A DNA stretch of 64,000 bases from NCBI RefSeq assembly GCF_000150955.2, contig NC_011679.1, positions 496,001-560,000 on the forward strand, in the 5' to 3' direction. Positions 9,525 through 22,000 of this stretch are shown here, piece by piece (position 1 is the stretch's first letter; every line of letters starts with the position of its first letter). The notes beneath the pieces are model-generated. The model saw only the letters and a program-made list of their open reading frames with translations. It did no database searches and had not been told where the DNA came from. This DNA is from Phaeodactylum tricornutum CCAP 1055/1. Taxonomy: Eukaryota > Bacillariophyta > Bacillariophyceae > Surirellales > Neidiaceae. The position numbers were made by a program, and so were the translations under genes.

Positions 9525-11023
9525 TTAGGGAGATACTTGCATGCTAGTTGTACCGTCGCGTTCCGCCAAGCGCTCCGCATAATTCACGCTGGCCCGGAAC
9601 CAAGCATTCGGATGGTTACCCACGTTGTCAACGGACACTTCCATACTGTTGGCCTTTTCGTGCGATACTTCAAAATGTTTTTGACAGGCAAGCTGATACT
9701 GATGAGACTTTTTCAGAGCCATGATCGCCCGACGGTCCCCATCCGTTCCGATCTTCAGACGCTGCAGAGTTTGCTCCAAATGCTGGTCGTCAAAGTGCTT
9801 GTAGGGACACCCGTGGTGATCTCCCGTTGATGGCGCGTTGCCCATAATAATTTTGCTACAATTGTAGGCGGTGTACGTTGCGCGCTTTCCCTCCTTCCCG
9901 TACATGTGACGAATGTTGTAGGCGTACTGTTTCTGAAACTGCTCGCCGGTCACGGACGTAAAATGGCGTTGGAAAAAGGTGAGCGCGTCTTCCATCGACA
10001 GGCCAGCGAATTTCAGAAAGAGTCCGTACTGGAGACGGCCCCAGTGGCGGAGTTTCTTGTCTTGCTGGAGACCGGCTTGGAGCTGCCGCATGCAGAGCGG
10101 CATGTGCGGTGCCATGCGGTCGACGTTGGCTGCCGTGAGGCCCGTGCTGCCCGTCAAGCCCTGTTCTCCGGAGGGTTCTTCGTTCACCAGACAGGAATTG
10201 AGGTTCTGGAGGAGCGGGTAAATGCGGACGGCTTCCGGGTCTTCGACGTTCCGGAACGTGTTGGTGTTGGCCATGAGCACGAGACAGCGGGACAGTTCGG
10301 ACCGAAATTTGGCCACGAGGATGGACAAGACCTTGGCTTGTGGAATATAGGCGTTCCCTTGACTGAGGTAGCACTGTCTCTGTGCCACGAGGTCGAGGGC
10401 TTGCTGGAAGGGGACGGCGTAAAAGTGGGATTTGGCAAATTCCACGGGATTCATGAGCTGCATGAGGTGAGATTGCAGGCGCTCCTTCTCCGCTCGAGGA
10501 ATGGGTTTAATTTGTGCATATTCCTTGACCGACTTGGCCAATTGCTCCGTGGAGAGGTGGGAGAGGCGGTGTTGGAAGAGAGTTGTTTCTTGTTGCAGGA
10601 ACCAGCGCCTCAAATCGTCGGTTTGACAATAGGAGAGGCGTAGGATAAAATGAGACGCTTCGTCGACGCTCGGATCCGAGAGTTCTTGTTTGACCATTTT
10701 GGCAATTTTTCCATTGAACTGCTCCGCCGAAACACGCATTGTTTTGAGCTGTTCAATCTTGCGCAGTACCTGCGATCGAGAAGGAGAAAGCGGGAAACCA
10801 AACGGATGCGCAACGAATGAGTCTCAATGGTAAGTCGAGTCGCGTCGCGATGTACGGTGGCGGCTATCGTACGCACCTTGAGACGCTTCAGGGCGTAGAC
10901 TTCAAAATCGTCAATTGTCATTTCCACGCGAGGACTTTCGCGGTAGAGGTTGACATGATTTTCGGGCTTGACGTCCACCTCTCGGGGAAGCTTCGGTCCC
11001 GCTCCGGAGTGCACAATATTCAT
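9525..11023 (-). CDS. PRIM2: DNA primase large subunit (PRIM2/PriL), two exons
   Basis: Exon 1 runs 11023 to 10877 and exon 2 from 10769 to 9525. The 107-nt intron (10770-10876) has GTGCGT and GCAG ends. The joined protein is 463 residues and reads VYALKRLK then VLRKIEQLK across the junction, as in other primases. Conserved blocks include SHFILRLSYCQTDDLRRWF, RHWGRLQYGLFLK and YNIRHMYGKEGKR. The four cysteines that hold the 4Fe-4S cluster can be placed at about residues 275 (PLCMRQL), 353 (YNCSKII), 370 (HGCPYKHF) and 411 (LACQKHFE). With PRIM1 and polymerase alpha it makes RNA-DNA primers in the nucleus. ATG at 11023 is the first in frame after the upstream non-ATG stretch. It is divergent from RPL8. 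Confidence 0.95.
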
Positions 11024-11552
11024 AGCGACCAAGCAATCCACGATACGTGGACACGTCACGGTGTGTGTGAACGACGAGAGTTGAATTCCGTTAAGAGTAG
11101 AGTATGGAGTGCCGTTCTAGTTGTGAGCGACGAACACACCAACGCCATGGTCTGGTCGAACTAGTTCCCCCCCGACTCGAGGCTCTTGGCGGGATGTTGG
11201 AGGGAACTTCCGGCCGGCGTTCGACAACGACACAAATCAAAACGGGCGCGGGTTCGAATGTACGACTTCGGTAGCTTCCCATGATTGAATTATGGTACGG
11301 TCCCTCTGGAACCCTGGATGTAGGGTAGATAGAGTTTCTGTCCTAAAAAAATGTGTTAGCAAATTGTGTCTGGTGTACTCCCGGTTTACCTCCTTACTAT
11401 TTTCATTCCACCCCTGGGCCAACTCGACGAGTCCCTCGACGAACACTGCCGCGTGCAACAGACAACGCTACCGTCGCTCTTGGTGACAACCGGTGTACTT
11501 GCTCGGTGTATTCCGTTGTCGTGTCGTCGATTTCACAGATAAATCATTCACC
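11024..11552. promoter_or_regulatory. Divergent promoter region between PRIM2 and RPL8
   Basis: About 530 bp separate the two start codons. It must drive a replication gene on one side and a highly expressed ribosomal protein gene on the other. No core element was recognised with confidence. Confidence 0.4.
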
Positions 11553-12549
11553 ATGGGTAAATACGTCCAGGTAGGTTGACCTTGAGTGGACAAAAACTAG
11601 AGTATCCGTAAGGAGGAGGAGGAGCTTTCTTAGTCAATCGATGCCGTTCGAATAGAGGGCTCCATGTGTGCCGGGAGGTATTCTTTGCAAAAGAAAAACG
11701 CGAGGGGACCCTGTTTCCTGTTTTTGGTAGGAAATATGAACGCTACGATTCCTTCTAACGGTGTTTATCGTCTTTGCGTTTTCTGTTATTCAGGCCCAAC
11801 GTAAGGGAAAGTCCCCTATTTTCCAAGCGCACACGCGGACTCGCAAGGGTGCCGTCAAACTTCGCGCTCTGGATTACGCCGAAAAGCACGGTTACATCCG
11901 CGGCGTCGTGAAGGAAATTCTGCACGACCCCGGTCGCGGAGCTCCCGTCGCCAAGGTTCAGTTCCGCGATGCTTACCGCTACCAGCGCAACAACGAACTC
12001 CTCGTTTGTACGGAAGGCATGTACACGGGACAGTTCATCTACTGCGGCAAAAAGGCGTCTTTGACCGTCGGCAACGTCCTGCCGCTTTCGGCCGTCCCGG
12101 AAGGCACCATTGTCTGCAACGTCGAAGCCAAGTTGGGTGACCGTGGGGCCTTTGCGCGCGGCTCGGGAGCCTTTGCGGTTGTGGTCTCGCACGACGATGA
12201 TAAGGGCACCACCCGGTTGCGTCTACCCTCGGGCGGCAAAAAGTCCGTTCCCTCTGCGGTCCGTGCACAAATCGGTATCGTGGCCGGAGGCGGACGTACC
12301 GATAAACCTCTGCTCAAGGCCGGACGGGCCTACCACAAGTATTCCGTTAAGCGGAACTGCTGGCCCAAGATTCGTGGTGTGGCTAAGAATCCCGTGGAGC
12401 ATCCTCACGGAGGAGGTAACCATCAGCACATTGGTATGCCCAGTACAGTTGCTCGGGACCGTCCCGCGGGTCGGAAGGTTGGTTTGATTGGAGCCCGCCG
12501 AACTGGACGTCTTCGTGGAGCCCGAAAGACGGCACAAGATAAGGATTAA
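11553..12549 (+). CDS. RPL8: Cytosolic large-subunit ribosomal protein uL2 (RPL8), two exons
   Basis: Exon 1 is only 18 nt (11553-11570, MGKYVQ). A 223-nt intron with GTAGGT and ATTCAG ends follows, then exon 2 from 11794 to 12549. The product is 257 residues, the exact family length. Conserved uL2 blocks include [49 protein letters not shown] and, near the C-terminus, [16 protein letters not shown], the peptidyl-transferase-centre loop with its essential His. Codon use leans strongly to C-ending codons, as expected for high expression. A tiny first exon followed by a longer intron is typical for ribosomal protein genes and may help expression, though this is inference. Confidence 0.97.
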
Positions 12550-12687
12550 TCCCAATAAAGATTTTCTACTACAGCGACAACCTATGAATGCATCCAGTCT
12601 TCAGTCAGACGAGTAATTTGAGTATGCTTACATTACTGAGTTTCAGAAGACCAGTGATTCCTTTAAATGCTTGTAGTACCAAACAGA

Positions 12688-14086
12688 TTACAACTCCTCC
12701 GCCCCGGTTGAGAATGAGGGTGTTGTTGTAGAATCACCGTATTTGGCTTCCTGCCGAGCTTTCGCAATCGTAAAGTAATAGTACATGACAAAGGGCATCA
12801 GAAGCTGGAATCCGTACGGGAGAATGGTGTCCTTCCAAGGAAGCCGCTTCCACCATACGGTGGCTTTTTCGCTACTGTCCAGGGCCGCTTCATTCGGAAC
12901 GACATCCATTTCAGGCTTTCGGCTTTTTTCTTCAGATTCTTTTACCTCTGTATCATTTTTAATTGCTTCTTTGCTTGGTTTTGCATCTGTCTTGCCTAGT
13001 TTCGAAAACATGGCCTTGCTTTTCTGGTCGTAGTCCTGCTTTCGCCGTTTAAAGTCAGCCCGTAAACGTTGGACGTCCGTTTGGTTGGCGCCCGATTTTT
13101 CGGCAGCCGCCTGAATAGCCGCGTCCACCTCTTCGTAGGAGCTCGCGGGATCCAGCAAGGCTGCTTTGGCGGCACGCATCAATCCTTTGAAATTGTCCGG
13201 ATCGTAGGACAACACCTGGACAGCCGTAGCCTTGGCAGCATGAAATTCCTTAGCCCTCATCTGGACCGCCGCAATATTGTTCAAACAGTCTAGCATGACG
13301 GTTGTGGCTTGTTCGCGAATTTCTTCAGAATGCTCGGACGATTGGACAATAAATTCCATGTCCTTCACGGCACGCTGGTACAGTAGTTTAATGCGATCCT
13401 TGCCCATTCCGTCGCTCCACTCGTTGGCGTACGCGTCGTTTCCAATCTCTTTCTTTGCCAGTCCCAACTGAATCAACGTTTCCGGTTCCGACCGCTTTTC
13501 CTCCGACAAGATAGATTTGACGGTAATTTGGTAACGCACGTCGGAGTCGGCCGGAAGATTGTAGTCCCCGTGAACACGACCGGAAGGTCCGTACGCGTAT
13601 TTGGAATGACTCCAAACCACTGCAGTCTCGCCCAACTTCATGAAACGAACACCCATTTCTAAAGCCGGCAATACATTCTTCTCCCCGATCACAATCAGCC
13701 AATCTTTAGCTTCTTGAAAGATGGGACCGTCCGAGTCCTCGAGGGTAGGAGCAAGACGGCCGACAAAATCAATCACTACCGCATCCTGCGGTTGGACGGG
13801 CGTCGACACCGGCGCTTCCCCTGTCAAGCCAAGCGACTGAGATCAAAAATCGACACAAAAGAATGAGAATATCACGATTTTGCCTGACTTGACCCAATTG
13901 TAAAATAAATACTGGATACCCTACCTTCATTAAGAGATCGTCGCCCATTAATCTCTCCCACGAGTCCTTGTTAACGGAGTTCTCATCCCCAGTGGGCTCG
14001 ACTTTTTCCTTCGTTGCCTCTTCGATGCTGGCTTTTTTTGTGGAATCGTCTTGTTCCGTCGCTGTCTCTTTCTTGGTTATTGACAT
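12688..14086 (-). CDS. FKBP8-like tail-anchored immunophilin with TPR region, two exons
   Basis: Exon 1 runs 14086 to 13925 and exon 2 from 13836 to 12688. The 88-nt intron (13837-13924) has GTAGGG and TCTCAG ends. The product is 436 residues. DSWERLMGDDLLMK leads into an FKBP-type domain at about residues 72-164 (PQDAVVIDFVGRL, FMKLGETAVVWSHSKYAYGPSGR). A TPR-like helical region (165-310), an acidic/basic linker and a C-terminal membrane segment at about 390-414 follow. This is the plan of animal FKBP8/FKBP38, which sits on mitochondria and ER as a co-chaperone. The peptidyl-prolyl isomerase pocket looks degenerate, as in FKBP8. The organelle cannot be told from sequence. Confidence 0.85.
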
Positions 14087-14687
14087 GCTTCAGTGTTATT
14101 CGAAAGATTGTACTCGATGCGGCCTTTGGTTTGTGAGCAAGCTACAGATAGGATGAATGGGTTCCTCGGAGAATTTTACTCTTTCGTCGCGTTGATGATC
14201 TCCGGGTCTGTTATTGCCTTCGATGAAGTTCCAGTGTTCGTTGGAAGTCCAGCAAGTCCAGAGCTCGACTAACTCATTTTAGAGGAAAGCTACTCTTGCA
14301 CAGTTGACTACTAGTTCATAATCACAATGGCAATGCACCTTGTGGCGCCGAACAGTCGGCCGTGATTTACATCAACAATATAATTTGTGAACGGTCGAGA
14401 AGAAAGTACTTCGACTATTCTCAACTTTATAACTAAGTGCAAGGTCGAGGCAAAATATATTTGACTGCGAAACGATTGGGTAAGTTGTCAGCTAACTGGA
14501 AGCTCATGACAGAAACTGAATCTCTCAGAGTCAAACAATAGTAGAGTACTTCCTGTTACCGGTAATGGCATCGTCTGCTGCGTAGCCAGATGCGAGATTG
14601 TGGATGGCCACGGATCTCACTCGATGGTTTCTTTGTACCGGGTATAAATGTATGATTCGTTTGTCAGAGCCCCAATAGCAAGCAAAA
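14087..14687. other. Intergenic region upstream of the FKBP8-like gene
   Basis: About 600 bp with the FKBP8-like promoter on one side and the 3' flank of the Mpo1-like gene on the other. Nothing else is recognised. Confidence 0.35.
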
Positions 14688-15239
14688 CTAGGCAGTCCAG
14701 GCAATTAGAACAGATTCTGTCACCGCCAACCAGGAAAGATCCTCCAAGTTGGATACGTTTGGCCTGTTGCCTTCCCAGATCCAATGCCCAATTCCTACCT
14801 GAAACGCCCAGGCTACAGACCAAGCCACAAGCCCCGATCGTAGGCAGAGGCTTCCTTTTTGTTCTCTTGTTGCGCAATTTACCAAGTGGGCCGTCCCAAC
14901 GTGCCACAAAAGACAGGCTAGGCTGATGGGCAATCTTGTTCCGATTGCGACTGATATCAGACCCAGAGTCCAAGCAATCGCAGAAACGATGGTCTCATGA
15001 AAGCTCGTCGATGCTATTCTTGCCCGGACGAGCGCATAACGGATGACCGTAGCCGTTATCAGTAAGAAGGACGCAGTCTCGACTGGAACAAGAATCCAAT
15101 GAAGTACGCGATTTCGCTCATCTTGATGAGCTTGACGATATGTACGAAGGTCTGCTATGTGCTGATTCTGTAGCGAGCCAATCGATTCGCAAACGGCGCT
15201 ATTCCATGTATGCGGTACAAGGCCAGTGAAAAAGAGCAT
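14688..15239 (-). CDS. Mpo1/DUF962-family membrane protein (2-hydroxy fatty acid dioxygenase-like)
   Basis: Starting at the first ATG (15239) the protein has 183 residues; the frame stays open upstream to a GTG at 15344, so an extra exon or longer N-terminus is possible. It matches the DUF962 plan: a conserved RQAHQDERNRVLHWILVPVE segment, three or four hydrophobic helices, and near the C-terminus an AWAFQVGIGHWIWEGNRPN motif like the family's GHxxxExxxP box. Yeast Mpo1 is an Fe(II)-dependent ER enzyme that alpha-oxidises 2-hydroxypalmitic acid during phytosphingosine breakdown. The His residues in the two motifs are the likely metal ligands. The gene is divergent from VPS13. Confidence 0.68.
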   Translation of the reverse strand: MLFFTGLVPHTWNSAVCESIGSLQNQHIADLRTYRQAHQDERNRVLHWILVPVETASFLLITATVIRYALVRARIASTSFHETIVSAIAWTLGLISVAIGTRLPISLACLLWHVGTAHLVNCATREQKGSLCLRSGLVAWSVAWAFQVGIGHWIWEGNRPNVSNLEDLSWLAVTESVLIAWTA

Positions 15240-16017
15240 ATCATACGATGACGGTGCTGCATCGTCAAATTCTCCTGCTCTTGTTTGCTCAAAAGTTAGC
15301 AATAGGCGAAGATGTTGATCATAAGGACTGTATCTGACTAACACACGCCGCTTCCTCGCTAGATAGGTAGCGCTGGTAAATCTCTGTTCGAGCTGACAGC
15401 GACTGTGAAGATCGTGAGCTAGCTAGAGTAGTTAAAGGCGCCTTATATCTCGTTTAACGGCTACTGTCAATCACATATCTTATATTCGGTCTTTGTCAGG
15501 TAACTTTCACGGTAATTTTGCTACCAGTAGGTTTTTCCGGCGTATGAATTCGGACAGTTAGTATTCCTAAAACTATATATGAAGCAAGTCCGATCTAGCC
15601 TTCACCTCTAGGGACAGAGTAACATATACAAATATACATGAATTTGAAAACCTCATAAAAGCACAATTTTGTCGGCTTTTTTCGTTTTGTATTGCGTGCA
15701 CGGACCGCGACAGACACAATCAAGACTTTGCTCGGCTGTGGGACAAAGAGCTCTAATTGTATCTGGGCACGAACATATTCGGCAGAGAAACAAACCATCA
15801 TTCGTCCCGCCTTTCGGAACCGTCGCGGTAAGGAATGCTAGTCGACAGTGCCACGAAGCGACGCTGACAGTGAAACGTTTTCCACTCAGACTTGGCACTG
15901 CCAAAATAAATCTCGCGAAGTTTTGGATTGCCAAAGCTGCTGGTCTATTCTACTGTTGGAACCATCTTGATGCCTTGTGGTGGGCCCGGTGAACGAGCTT
16001 CCGTCTAATTCTTTGCA
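15240..16017. promoter_or_regulatory. Divergent promoter region between Mpo1-like gene and VPS13
   Basis: About 780 bp with no convincing gene. The ORF at 15669-15992 has no domain or composition bias suggesting a real protein. The region presumably includes the VPS13 promoter and 5' UTR. Confidence 0.4.
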
Positions 16018-19000
16018 ATGACATCCTATGTCTACAATCCATCGAAAAAAGTGACTGAGCTTCTCTCTCAATATCTTGAATTTGATCCGGAGCAGCTGCA
16101 GCTGGGTATTTGGTCGGGACACTTATCACTCGCGGATGTCAGTCTACGACAGGATGCGATGTACGACATTTTGAATCGCCAGATTCTCAGGGTGTCGGAC
16201 GAGCAGTATGCCAAGCCGCCGCTGCGCTTCAAACTGGTTTCCGGCACGGTCGGCGGTCTGAGCATCAAAATACCCTGGAAGCGACTAGTATGGGGGCAGG
16301 GCGATGTCAAAGCGGAATTGAACGATGTGACGATTATTCTGGCTCTGGAAAGTCGCGAAGAGGCAGAAGCACGGAAAGCGGGCTGCGACGAGCCGGCGAT
16401 TCCGGAGGCTAGCGACGGGGAGGGAGACGAGGCGTTTGAAACAGATGACCCAAGACTGCGTACAAAAGCGTTTCGCGACAAAAAGCAAAAGCGAATCCGC
16501 GAAGCGGAACGTCGACACATGCAAGGCCGACCGATGGCGACCTGGCTCTCCGCTTTAAAAAAGCGGGACGATGCAGAAAAGGCCAAGGCAATTATCCGCG
16601 AAAACGCCCCTTTGAAGACAGAGGGACGCCTGGAAAAGTGGATTAAGGGAGCGACCAGTGATTTCTTTTGGAGATTTTATGCTGGATTAGAGATGTCGAT
16701 CTCAAATGTGAAAGTGGTGCTCGCACAGGAGGGTGTCGAATTTGGTTTAATACTCCCCAAAACCGTGGCTCTTGCAGGGAACAACAAGTGTTCATCGGGG
16801 AAGACACCCGACGAAACGAGCGTGGGAAAGAACAGTAGTACGATTGCTACACCTCCGAAGGACATGCTTTACGAATCTGCATATGAGGATGGCGAGCATA
16901 TCGACAAGCACATAAAGTGTCTCGGTATCGGTGTTTATGTCCGGAAGGCCATAGTCAGGACAAAATCACTGGCAGCTGGGTCTGTGCCACCTCTTGATGT
17001 GTCGACAAACGAGTATATTCTTCGTCCGGTTGATTTAGATTTGAACTTTTCTCTGTTCTACCCATATCCGCTCGAACGACGGAAGCGAAACGCAAAAAAA
17101 CGTGTGGGAGCAGTCGTCAATATTACAGCAGCAGAGGCATCGACGGAGGGAAGTCGCTCTGGTGAAAGCTCTGGAAAGCGTCGCCGCGGTAAACGCGAGA
17201 AAATAAATGTAACGGGGACGGAAAGTACTGAATGGAATAGCGTTCGACCAACGTCGCCCAATCTCCAGCACCTGGATACCACACCTGGCCCTCCTGATCG
17301 AGCCATGTCTAGCAGCGGAAGGCAGTTTTCTTACTTTCATCGCATAGCCTCGATACCTTCCTTGAATGTGACTCCAGAACATCGGAGAGTTCAGTCGGCC
17401 ATTCCTATTGGGATAATGACCGGACGCCGTGCTTCGATGGCTACACCGCTACCAACAACCAGTGTGTCTCGACTTCAACGCAGCACAATTTCTGAAGTTC
17501 AAGAGATGGCGCCCCTAGCGCTTCCGGATTCACTTAATATTGGGTATGATACCCGTGAGGTTAGAGGAACGAAGTCGTTGGCTGCTCACCTTGATGTCCG
17601 GTTTTCTGTGGATGAGATGCAGATTGTTTGCTCGACACGTCACTATATTATGGTTCGGTCCTTCCTGGCGTCAAGCTCACGAATTAGAAACGGGCGACCC
17701 GAAAGGACTATACATTCCGTCATTGAGCAAGAGAGGGCTCATAGGAGATCCTTGACAGTCCAGACCCACACTGGCTTCCTTTCCCCTGGCATGTCCGACG
17801 AAACTTTTGCATCTATGTTCGACGCTGTTTCATCAAAAAAAGACGTTGCGATGTCTCTACGTCAGCAAAATGCGGAGGTTCGGCTAGAACTCATTGGGGC
17901 GCATTCCGAACGATCCCACATTGTAAGGTCTTGGTGGAGGTATGTTGTAGGTGCCATTGTTTGGGAGCTCCGCCAACGCAGGAAGTTGCGAACAAGATTT
18001 CAACAAAGATATCTATCCTTCAGTTGGAAGCGTCAAGCTTACAAGCGCCGAGATTATGTTCGTATCTACATTCAACAGCGGCTTATGCCTGTAGAGCAGC
18101 GATCTCAGCTCATATCGACCGAAGATGAACTTCTGTCGTTAGAGGATATCTTGTGCATTGAACAGATACTTCTATATAGATCTCTAGCACGCGCAGTCCA
18201 TGTTCGCGGCGAAAATTGCTTTCCTGAATCGATCGCGGAACTCCACTCTGAGCATGTCACTACCGATCAAGCGCACGCTTTCCAGCATTCAAATATGAAA
18301 CCTTCAGATTTTGCTCCTCAGATTTCTACCCCTGTCCGTGGATCAAGGTTTGAGGGTGAAAAGACTGATTCTATCGCTGGTGATGAGCCTAGCTCTATCC
18401 TCAGTGTAGTGGAGAGGCTATGCGAAACTGCGAGACTCCGGTGGGATGGAGATGACGAGGAAGATCTTGAAGGGTTTGAATCGCATAATACTTGGACCGA
18501 CCTTATCCGAAAGGCGCACAAAACTTTGCGGGCGGATGAAATGACAGCCGACGAAAGTCGAACCGTACGCACACAGCTGAGTTCCAATGCTCACACCTAT
18601 GGCGTGAGATCTAATCTCGATGTGGAAAGCCGAAACTCCACTGAGTTCAATGGTCCGATGAAATTTTCTTTTGCGTTTGACATGAAACGGTTCGAATTCA
18701 TAATCGTTCAAGAAGCGAATCTCTTTGATGGGCACAATGAGCATTGCCCCAGTTTGTATGATGACGAGTCGATGGCAAGCGTTGGAGAATCCTCTCAAGT
18801 CTCGGGTCTGACTGATGATCAAAACTCCCTCTCCGCTGATGTTCCGATAACTGATGGAGGAGAGTCCAGAGAAGTGATTAGGGCGTCAACAGATTTCCTT
18901 CTTTTTCGTATACCTGAAAACGTTTTGTTACGTTTTATTGTTGCTCCTATTTCATATACAAGTACTGGAAGAAGCGGGGCAACGCGGAATTTTGATATTT

Positions 19001-22000
19001 CAATTGGATGCGTAAACGCCTTCGGTGTGGATGACGTTTGCATTCTTTCGATCGGCAGACGTCCCTCGGGGATCCCAGATTGAGGAAGTGGACATTCAAC
19101 CGAAATGGTCAATGGCTTTTTCCGACCAAAACGCGCAGGTACCGGGCCTACACACTTCTAAACAAGCTGTTGCCCTGTCACTTATCGCCGGTGAGGACGA
19201 AACGCTGCTGCAATGCGACGTACCCACGATACGAGCAAATATGGATTTGAGAACGGGCTCTGGTCTGTTTAAGGCACTCAATGATCGAATCGTGCCTCTT
19301 CCGACACCCCTTTTGCAGACATCTGCAACAGAGGAAGTAAGACTTTATGTTTTACGCCAGAGCACTTCGTCCTATCTTAGTGCTCTGACTTGTTCAATAC
19401 GAGTCGCTGGATGGAATATTGTGTTGCCGAGGAACTGGGTTGACACTGTAGCCGGGTCGTCACCAAATTCTACCGACGGGAGCTTACAATTAACGAATGT
19501 TTCCCGTCCAGCAAGTGTAATCTTACAAGCAGAGCTATTTGAGATCTATAGTGGGGCTGCTGTGGAAAAGCTTCGGTCCATCCAGAACTATGAAGAGTCC
19601 AGTGATCCAAGCGGAAAGGTGGAAACCTCTGAAAAGGCCACACGACATCTTCGAATGCTTGACCTTTCGGGCATAATTTGCGACTCCGCGTTCTCTCAAG
19701 TTTGGGTATGTTCTTCTCTGGTCCGGCTTCTTACTGAAGCATAGATCTAACCCTTCGCGCATTGCTTTTAGGTCGCTTCTGCCTGTGGGCTAGACTGTGC
19801 TTTGGATGCTTCGAATGAACCTGATTCAATACGCCCTTCTAAAATGAGCTTGTTTGAGAGCCCGATCGAGTTAGAGTCCTTCTGTACAGTGAATTCAAAT
19901 TCACTGTTGGATACCAATAGAGCAAACAAGGAGATAGTCATGGAGCTTTCTCCAGTTCATGTTTTGGTTTCGGAGCAACGTTTGAAAATACTGGCAGAAA
20001 CCTTTTCCTTGTTTGCGACAAGTGGAATAGAGAAGAAAACAAAGCACAGTACTTACGACCAATTACATCTTCGTTTGGAGGTTCTGTCGAGGTTTGTAGT
20101 GTACAGCGTTGATTTGGCGGTAAAAAGAGTTCGGCTGTCATTGGTTGCCGACGCAGGCAAAACTATCCATACAACAGCTCTTTCCAAGGAGGAGCAGTTT
20201 CGAGATGCGCTACTAGCTTTTCTTCGCGTTGCTTCACATTTCGACTTGAGCTTTCCGAATGAAGAAGCTACATCATCAGCCATGCAGGTTTGTATCGACC
20301 GATTGACAGGCCTCGGTTTGAGTCTAGAACACTCATGGGAAGCAACAAATACTGCGCTACTACATTTTCTTGAAGCTATGGCAACTGTTCGGCAATCTGG
20401 ATCTGAGCCGTTCAGAGGCTCGTTGACGTTCGAAAGACATTCCGACGACCCGCATTCGATACGTCGGGACGCTACAGATGAATCGATGCGGGATGCTGCC
20501 AATCGGACCATCCAGGCGTTTGCTGTCCGTGTTGCTGAAATATTAAAGCTAGGGGCTGTGCCCAGCGAGAATCAGTTTGTTATCGACGTCCCTAGTGGAG
20601 TATCCTGTTCATTTATCAAGTCCTACTATGATCAACACCTCGTCGTAGCGATTCCATCACTCTTCATCACCGACGCCGCTGGAATTCATATTCTTCGGGT
20701 GACACCGTCGGAAAGTGGAGAGAGGAGCGATATGGCATCAGCGAAGAAAGAGAAGGATTATCAGCACAGAGATTCAGTGATTGGGGCATTTGTATTCGAT
20801 GCTTTAATGTTGATGAGAGATTTCCTTTCGGAAGGGGTGGGTTACCGCTGAGTTGCCTCAGTACTGATTCGCCTGTCGACCAGGATCACGACTTTCGTAG
20901 ACAAGAGAGTGTCACTGACATTCAGTTCGGCGATATTGATATCCTATTCTCAAATGACGTCCTCAACGATGCAATCGATTCCGTGACTACGGTGGGTGCA
21001 ATCGCTATTGCATTTATGCAGTCGAACCTACAGAGGACAAATGGATCATCTTATAAAGCGAGGTCTCACGTTCTAATTGCAGTGTGTTCTTCTTCTCTGC
21101 TTTTTGTGGCGGACAACTTTGCCCCCTTTTGTCGTCTGACTGTTTTTGAAGCCGTCGTTCGTCGGGCTTTCGATGATCGAAAAGAAGATGAAATGAAAAC
21201 AGCAAGTTTTTGTAGATCAATGTCTTTTCTTAATTTGTCTCCGGAAGGGGAGCTTTTCCCTGTTTCTGTCGAAACGATTCCTTCGCTTACCCGGGTACCC
21301 GTGAAGTTTGTGATCACCTCTTCAACATCACGAACGGGCTTCTGTCTAGAATTTCGGGGTATACGTGCTTATTTTCTCAGGCAGTTCCTCAACGAATGTT
21401 TACAGTATTTCACTTCAGATCACTTTGGAGTCGGAAGGCTCATGAAGACGCTGCAAGGAAAAAGTATTACTTCGTCCAATAAAAGATCGCTGGTCTACGA
21501 ATTGAAACTGTACGACTCCTCAATACTGTTTCCTCGGTCTAGCACGCAAGCAGACATGCTTTCGATGGAGTTTCGTTGTATCACTGTTTCCTCTAGCCAG
21601 GTTCCAAACTCTTTTATCCTTCCTACAGAATCAGATCCACTTTTGATTGAGCAGCCAGTTAGCGATGTGTCAGATTTTCATGATTGTTTTGTGTCTATGA
21701 AAGACGAAGGGGATCCTAAAAAATCAGTGATCAGGGTCAGCCGCACAACTATTGACGTCGAAGACCTGAAACTATTGACAGCGATTTCCGAGGATGTGTT
21801 CCGGCATGAGGCTTCGTTTCGACACTTCTACGGCGTGGACGGTCGAGCTGTAGCAAACAAACCTGTATATGAGAGATTTCAACAGGATGATGCTCAAACT
21901 GGGCCGATCACATGTGTTGACGAATTGCTTTGGCGTGAAATTACTGTCCAGTCTTGTTGCATTTATGCTGTTGTGGATTTTGCACCGGAGCTCCGCATTC

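Noticed and set aside
9906-10643. Plus-strand ORF of 245 codons opposite the primase gene
   Set aside because: It is a shadow of the conserved PRIM2 frame; all homology is on the minus strand.
15669-15992. 107-codon ORF upstream of VPS13
   Set aside because: Lacks features of a real protein and lies in the likely promoter/5' UTR.
19025-19058. 34-nt intron joining VPS13 exons 1 and 2
   Set aside because: Phase fits, but it is too short compared with the 59-223 nt introns elsewhere. The 67-nt alternative (19012-19078) fits as well and is normal in size.
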